DNA of 64,000 nucleotides from Domibacillus aminovorans (GTDB taxonomy: Bacteria > Bacillota > Bacilli > Bacillales > Domibacillaceae), in NCBI RefSeq assembly GCF_001643235.1, contig NZ_LQWY01000073.1:1-64000 (forward strand), written 5' to 3'. Shown here in pieces: positions 62,303 through 64,000 of the stretch (positions are counted from its first letter, which is position 1; each line of letters begins with the position of its first letter). The notes beneath the pieces were generated by a model, which did no database searches, had not been told where the DNA came from, and worked only from the letters and a program-made list of their open reading frames with translations. A program made the translations under genes and the position numbers.

Positions 62303-63269
62303 ATCGTTCAGGACTCAATTCATATTTCATTAAAAAGTGATCGATTGCCTCTTCATATTGCTCCGGATTTTCGTTGTAAGACTGTGCATGAACACCGTTG
62401 GGTGCCATGTACAATTCTTTCGGTCCATTTTTTTCTTTAAACAGTGCTTCAGTCATCTCAGGCAAAATAAAATCATCATCTTGGCTGTGAATAAACAGCA
62501 CTGGTTTTTCAATATTCCTTACCGCTTTAAGAGGCGACAATTCAGATAGTTTATAGCGGGCGCGCAGCCAGACGGTCCATTCGGCAATCGTCATTAAGAA
62601 GCGTGGCGCCCAGCCAATTTCCCTATTCATCTGATGCTGTATTTGTTTCCCGAATTCAGAAAATGGACAGTCGGCCACATAAAAGTCAGCACGGTCTTCT
62701 ACCGTGCCGGCATACAAAAGGAGCGTAACAGCCCCCATTGATTCCCCGTGAATGCCGAAGCGGACATGATCTCCTTCACGACGGATTAATTCGTCCACAA
62801 CCGCTTTTAAATCTCTTTTTTCAAAGTGACCGTAACTCGTAAATGTGCCTTCTGATTCCCCGTGCCGGCGGTGATCATACAAAATAGCGTTAAATCCACG
62901 TTTTAAAAATAAATTCATATATTTAATTGAATTTATTTTATGTTCAGTGACACCGTGGCAAAAAATTACATACGAGTTTCCAGGGTTTGGCGTAATAAAC
63001 ACACTTTTTAATCGAATGCCGTCTGCCGTTGTGATCCATACATCTTCTTTCGGTAACAGATCATATATATGTCGATTGAAACGGCCGGCTTTCGTTTCTC
63101 GTTCAACGATTGAAGCATCCGCTTTTTTCCTCATATATAAAATACGGTTAGACATATAGATGCCTGCACCAGCTGCTAATAATATAGCTGCGGAACCGCC
63201 GGAAATGACTGTTTTTTTTATAGTCGATGTGCGTCGTAATTGGCTATTTTTACTGTATCTTGAATCCAT
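62301..63269 (-). CDS. yqkD: Alpha/beta hydrolase YqkD, membrane-anchored
   Basis: A 322-residue alpha/beta hydrolase. Residues 20-40 form an N-terminal membrane anchor. The hydrolase domain has VIFCHGVTEHKINSIKYM (oxyanion loop), ILYDHRRHGESEGTFTSYGH, the nucleophile elbow FGIHGESMGAVTLLLYAG, the acid in FIHSQDDDFILP, and the His in APNGVHAQSYNENP. The start ATG 63269 is well served by GGAGGA at about nine bases, which makes the gene overlap the end of yqkF by 52 bp and adds about 15 residues before the anchor compared with B. subtilis YqkD. Substrate unknown. Confidence 0.88.
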   Translation of the reverse strand: MDSRYSKNSQLRRTSTIKKTVISGGSAAILLAAGAGIYMSNRILYMRKKADASIVERETKAGRFNRHIYDLLPKEDVWITTADGIRLKSVFITPNPGNSYVIFCHGVTEHKINSIKYMNLFLKRGFNAILYDHRRHGESEGTFTSYGHFEKRDLKAVVDELIRREGDHVRFGIHGESMGAVTLLLYAGTVEDRADFYVADCPFSEFGKQIQHQMNREIGWAPRFLMTIAEWTVWLRARYKLSELSPLKAVRNIEKPVLFIHSQDDDFILPEMTEALFKEKNGPKELYMAPNGVHAQSYNENPEQYEEAIDHFLMKYELSPER

Positions 63270-64000
63270 TTGTACTCTTCCTCCGTCAGCGCGGTTTCAC
63301 GTACCGCACGAGCATTTTCTTTTAGCTGTTCGATGGAGCTAGCACCAGCGACGACCGCACCGGCTGCCGGATAGTGCAGCACGTAGCGAAAAGCAAGACC
63401 GTTTAATGTACGTTCAGACGGACGATCACGTTCAAGTGTCGTTAAAATAGACGTTAACTCTGCCTCGTCATACCAATTCAATCCTTTTTTTGCTGCTTTT
63501 GAAAGCTTCTCGCGCCAATTTGCGCTTAGTAGACCGAAAGCAATCGGACCGCGGGCAACGACACTGACGCCATTCTCTGCTAAAATGGGAAGCACCTGAA
63601 TTTCAGGACGGCGGTCTAAGATGCTGTACTGCATCATGACGCTTGAAATGGAAGACCGTTTTACATATTGATTAATAACTGTCGGACGGATCGATGAAAT
63701 GCCGTATGTACGGATGAATCCTTCTTCCTTTAGTTCTTCAAAGGCTTCAATAGTCTCATCAATCGGATCATCAAGTGTGCCGCCGTGTAGCTGATACAAG
63801 TCGATATAGTCAGTACCAAGCCGTTTCAAGCTTTGCTTCGCCGCTTCTTTAATGTGTGCTTTAGAAGGATCCCATGTCCAGCTGTCTTTTGAATCGGTCC
63901 AGCGGTTTCCCGCTTTTGAAGCGATGACTACTTGATCACGAACAGATCGAAGTGTTTTCCCAATGAGCTGCTCGTTTACCCCGAAATTGTAAAGGTCAGC
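63218..64000 (-). CDS. yqkF: Aldo/keto reductase YqkF, 5' part outside the window
   Basis: The frame is open to the window end (260 codons visible), beginning inside the protein at ADLYNFGVNEQLIGKTLR. It shows AKR elements: VVIASKAGNRW with the catalytic-lysine strand, SLKRLGTDYIDLYQLHG (His site), IRTYGISSIRP, MMQYSILDRRPE and the coenzyme site VVAGASSIEQLKENARA. Matches YqkF, neighbour of yqkD in B. subtilis. NADPH-dependent; substrate unknown. Confidence 0.9.
   Translation of the reverse strand, partial: ADLYNFGVNEQLIGKTLRSVRDQVVIASKAGNRWTDSKDSWTWDPSKAHIKEAAKQSLKRLGTDYIDLYQLHGGTLDDPIDETIEAFEELKEEGFIRTYGISSIRPTVINQYVKRSSISSVMMQYSILDRRPEIQVLPILAENGVSVVARGPIAFGLLSANWREKLSKAAKKGLNWYDEAELTSILTTLERDRPSERTLNGLAFRYVLHYPAAGAVVAGASSIEQLKENARAVRETALTEEEYKWIQDTVKIANYDAHRL

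Overview
The window is chromosome from an endospore-forming member of the Bacillaceae (Firmicutes, low-to-moderate G+C). The evidence is the complete spoIIIA operon, spoIVB and spo0A, the comG competence genes, AGGAGG-type ribosome binding sites, and gene order that follows the Bacillus subtilis comG-yqh-yqi-yqj-yqk stretch closely. The genus cannot be fixed from the sequence alone.

Layout. 1-1822: end of the comG operon; comGC has lost its 5' end at the window edge. 1797-12949: yqhG, yqhH, an unknown exported protein, yqhL, lipM, a B12-dependent ribonucleotide reductase (nrdJ) split by a group I intron, two decaying genes (a SA1362-type gene and yqhQ), yqhR, aroQ, yqhT and efp. 13041-14153: an acyl-CoA dehydrogenase where B. 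subtilis has yqhV. 14343-19065: spoIIIAA-AH behind a SigE-type promoter. 19219-28236: accBC, yqhY, nusB, folD, xseAB, ispA, dxs, tlyA. 28377-32668: argR, recN, spoIVB, spo0A. 32595-35960: a degraded integrative element lodged in the 3' end of spo0A and bounded by a 74-bp imperfect direct repeat. 36275-41388: a DUF2627 gene and the branched-chain keto acid dehydrogenase genes (lpdV-bkdAA-bkdAB-bkdB). 41428-53948: a DUF1002 protein, methylmalonyl-CoA mutase mutA/mutB with meaB, brxB, a yqjA-type exporter, prli42, methylmalonyl-CoA epimerase, a propionyl-CoA-carboxylase-type subunit, yqjE and gndA. 53949-57006: a zone of relics (tyrosine recombinase, gltA, gltC) around a PAS-domain histidine kinase. 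57007-64000: zwf, rnz, proI, yqjP, yqjQ, yqkD and a partial yqkF.

How the genes fit together. Valine and isoleucine breakdown through Bkd yields isobutyryl- and methylbutyryl-CoA. Propionyl-CoA from such sources can be carboxylated (49743 gene), epimerised (mce) and rearranged by the B12 enzyme MutAB, protected by MeaB, to succinyl-CoA. Deoxyribonucleotide synthesis here also uses a B12 enzyme (NrdJ), placed under a tandem NrdR operator. GndA and Zwf are oxidative pentose phosphate enzymes. The sporulation genes (spoIIIA, spoIVB, spo0A, and possibly the PAS kinase) form the second theme.

Most notable: (i) an integrative element that uses the 3' end of spo0A, the sporulation master regulator, as attachment site and regenerates it; (ii) a 318-nt ORF-less group I intron in nrdJ with visible P1, P7 and P10 pairings; (iii) a fossil gltA-gltC divergent locus; (iv) several decaying genes and apparent AUU/AUC starts. 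I saw no CRISPR array, tRNA or rRNA gene.
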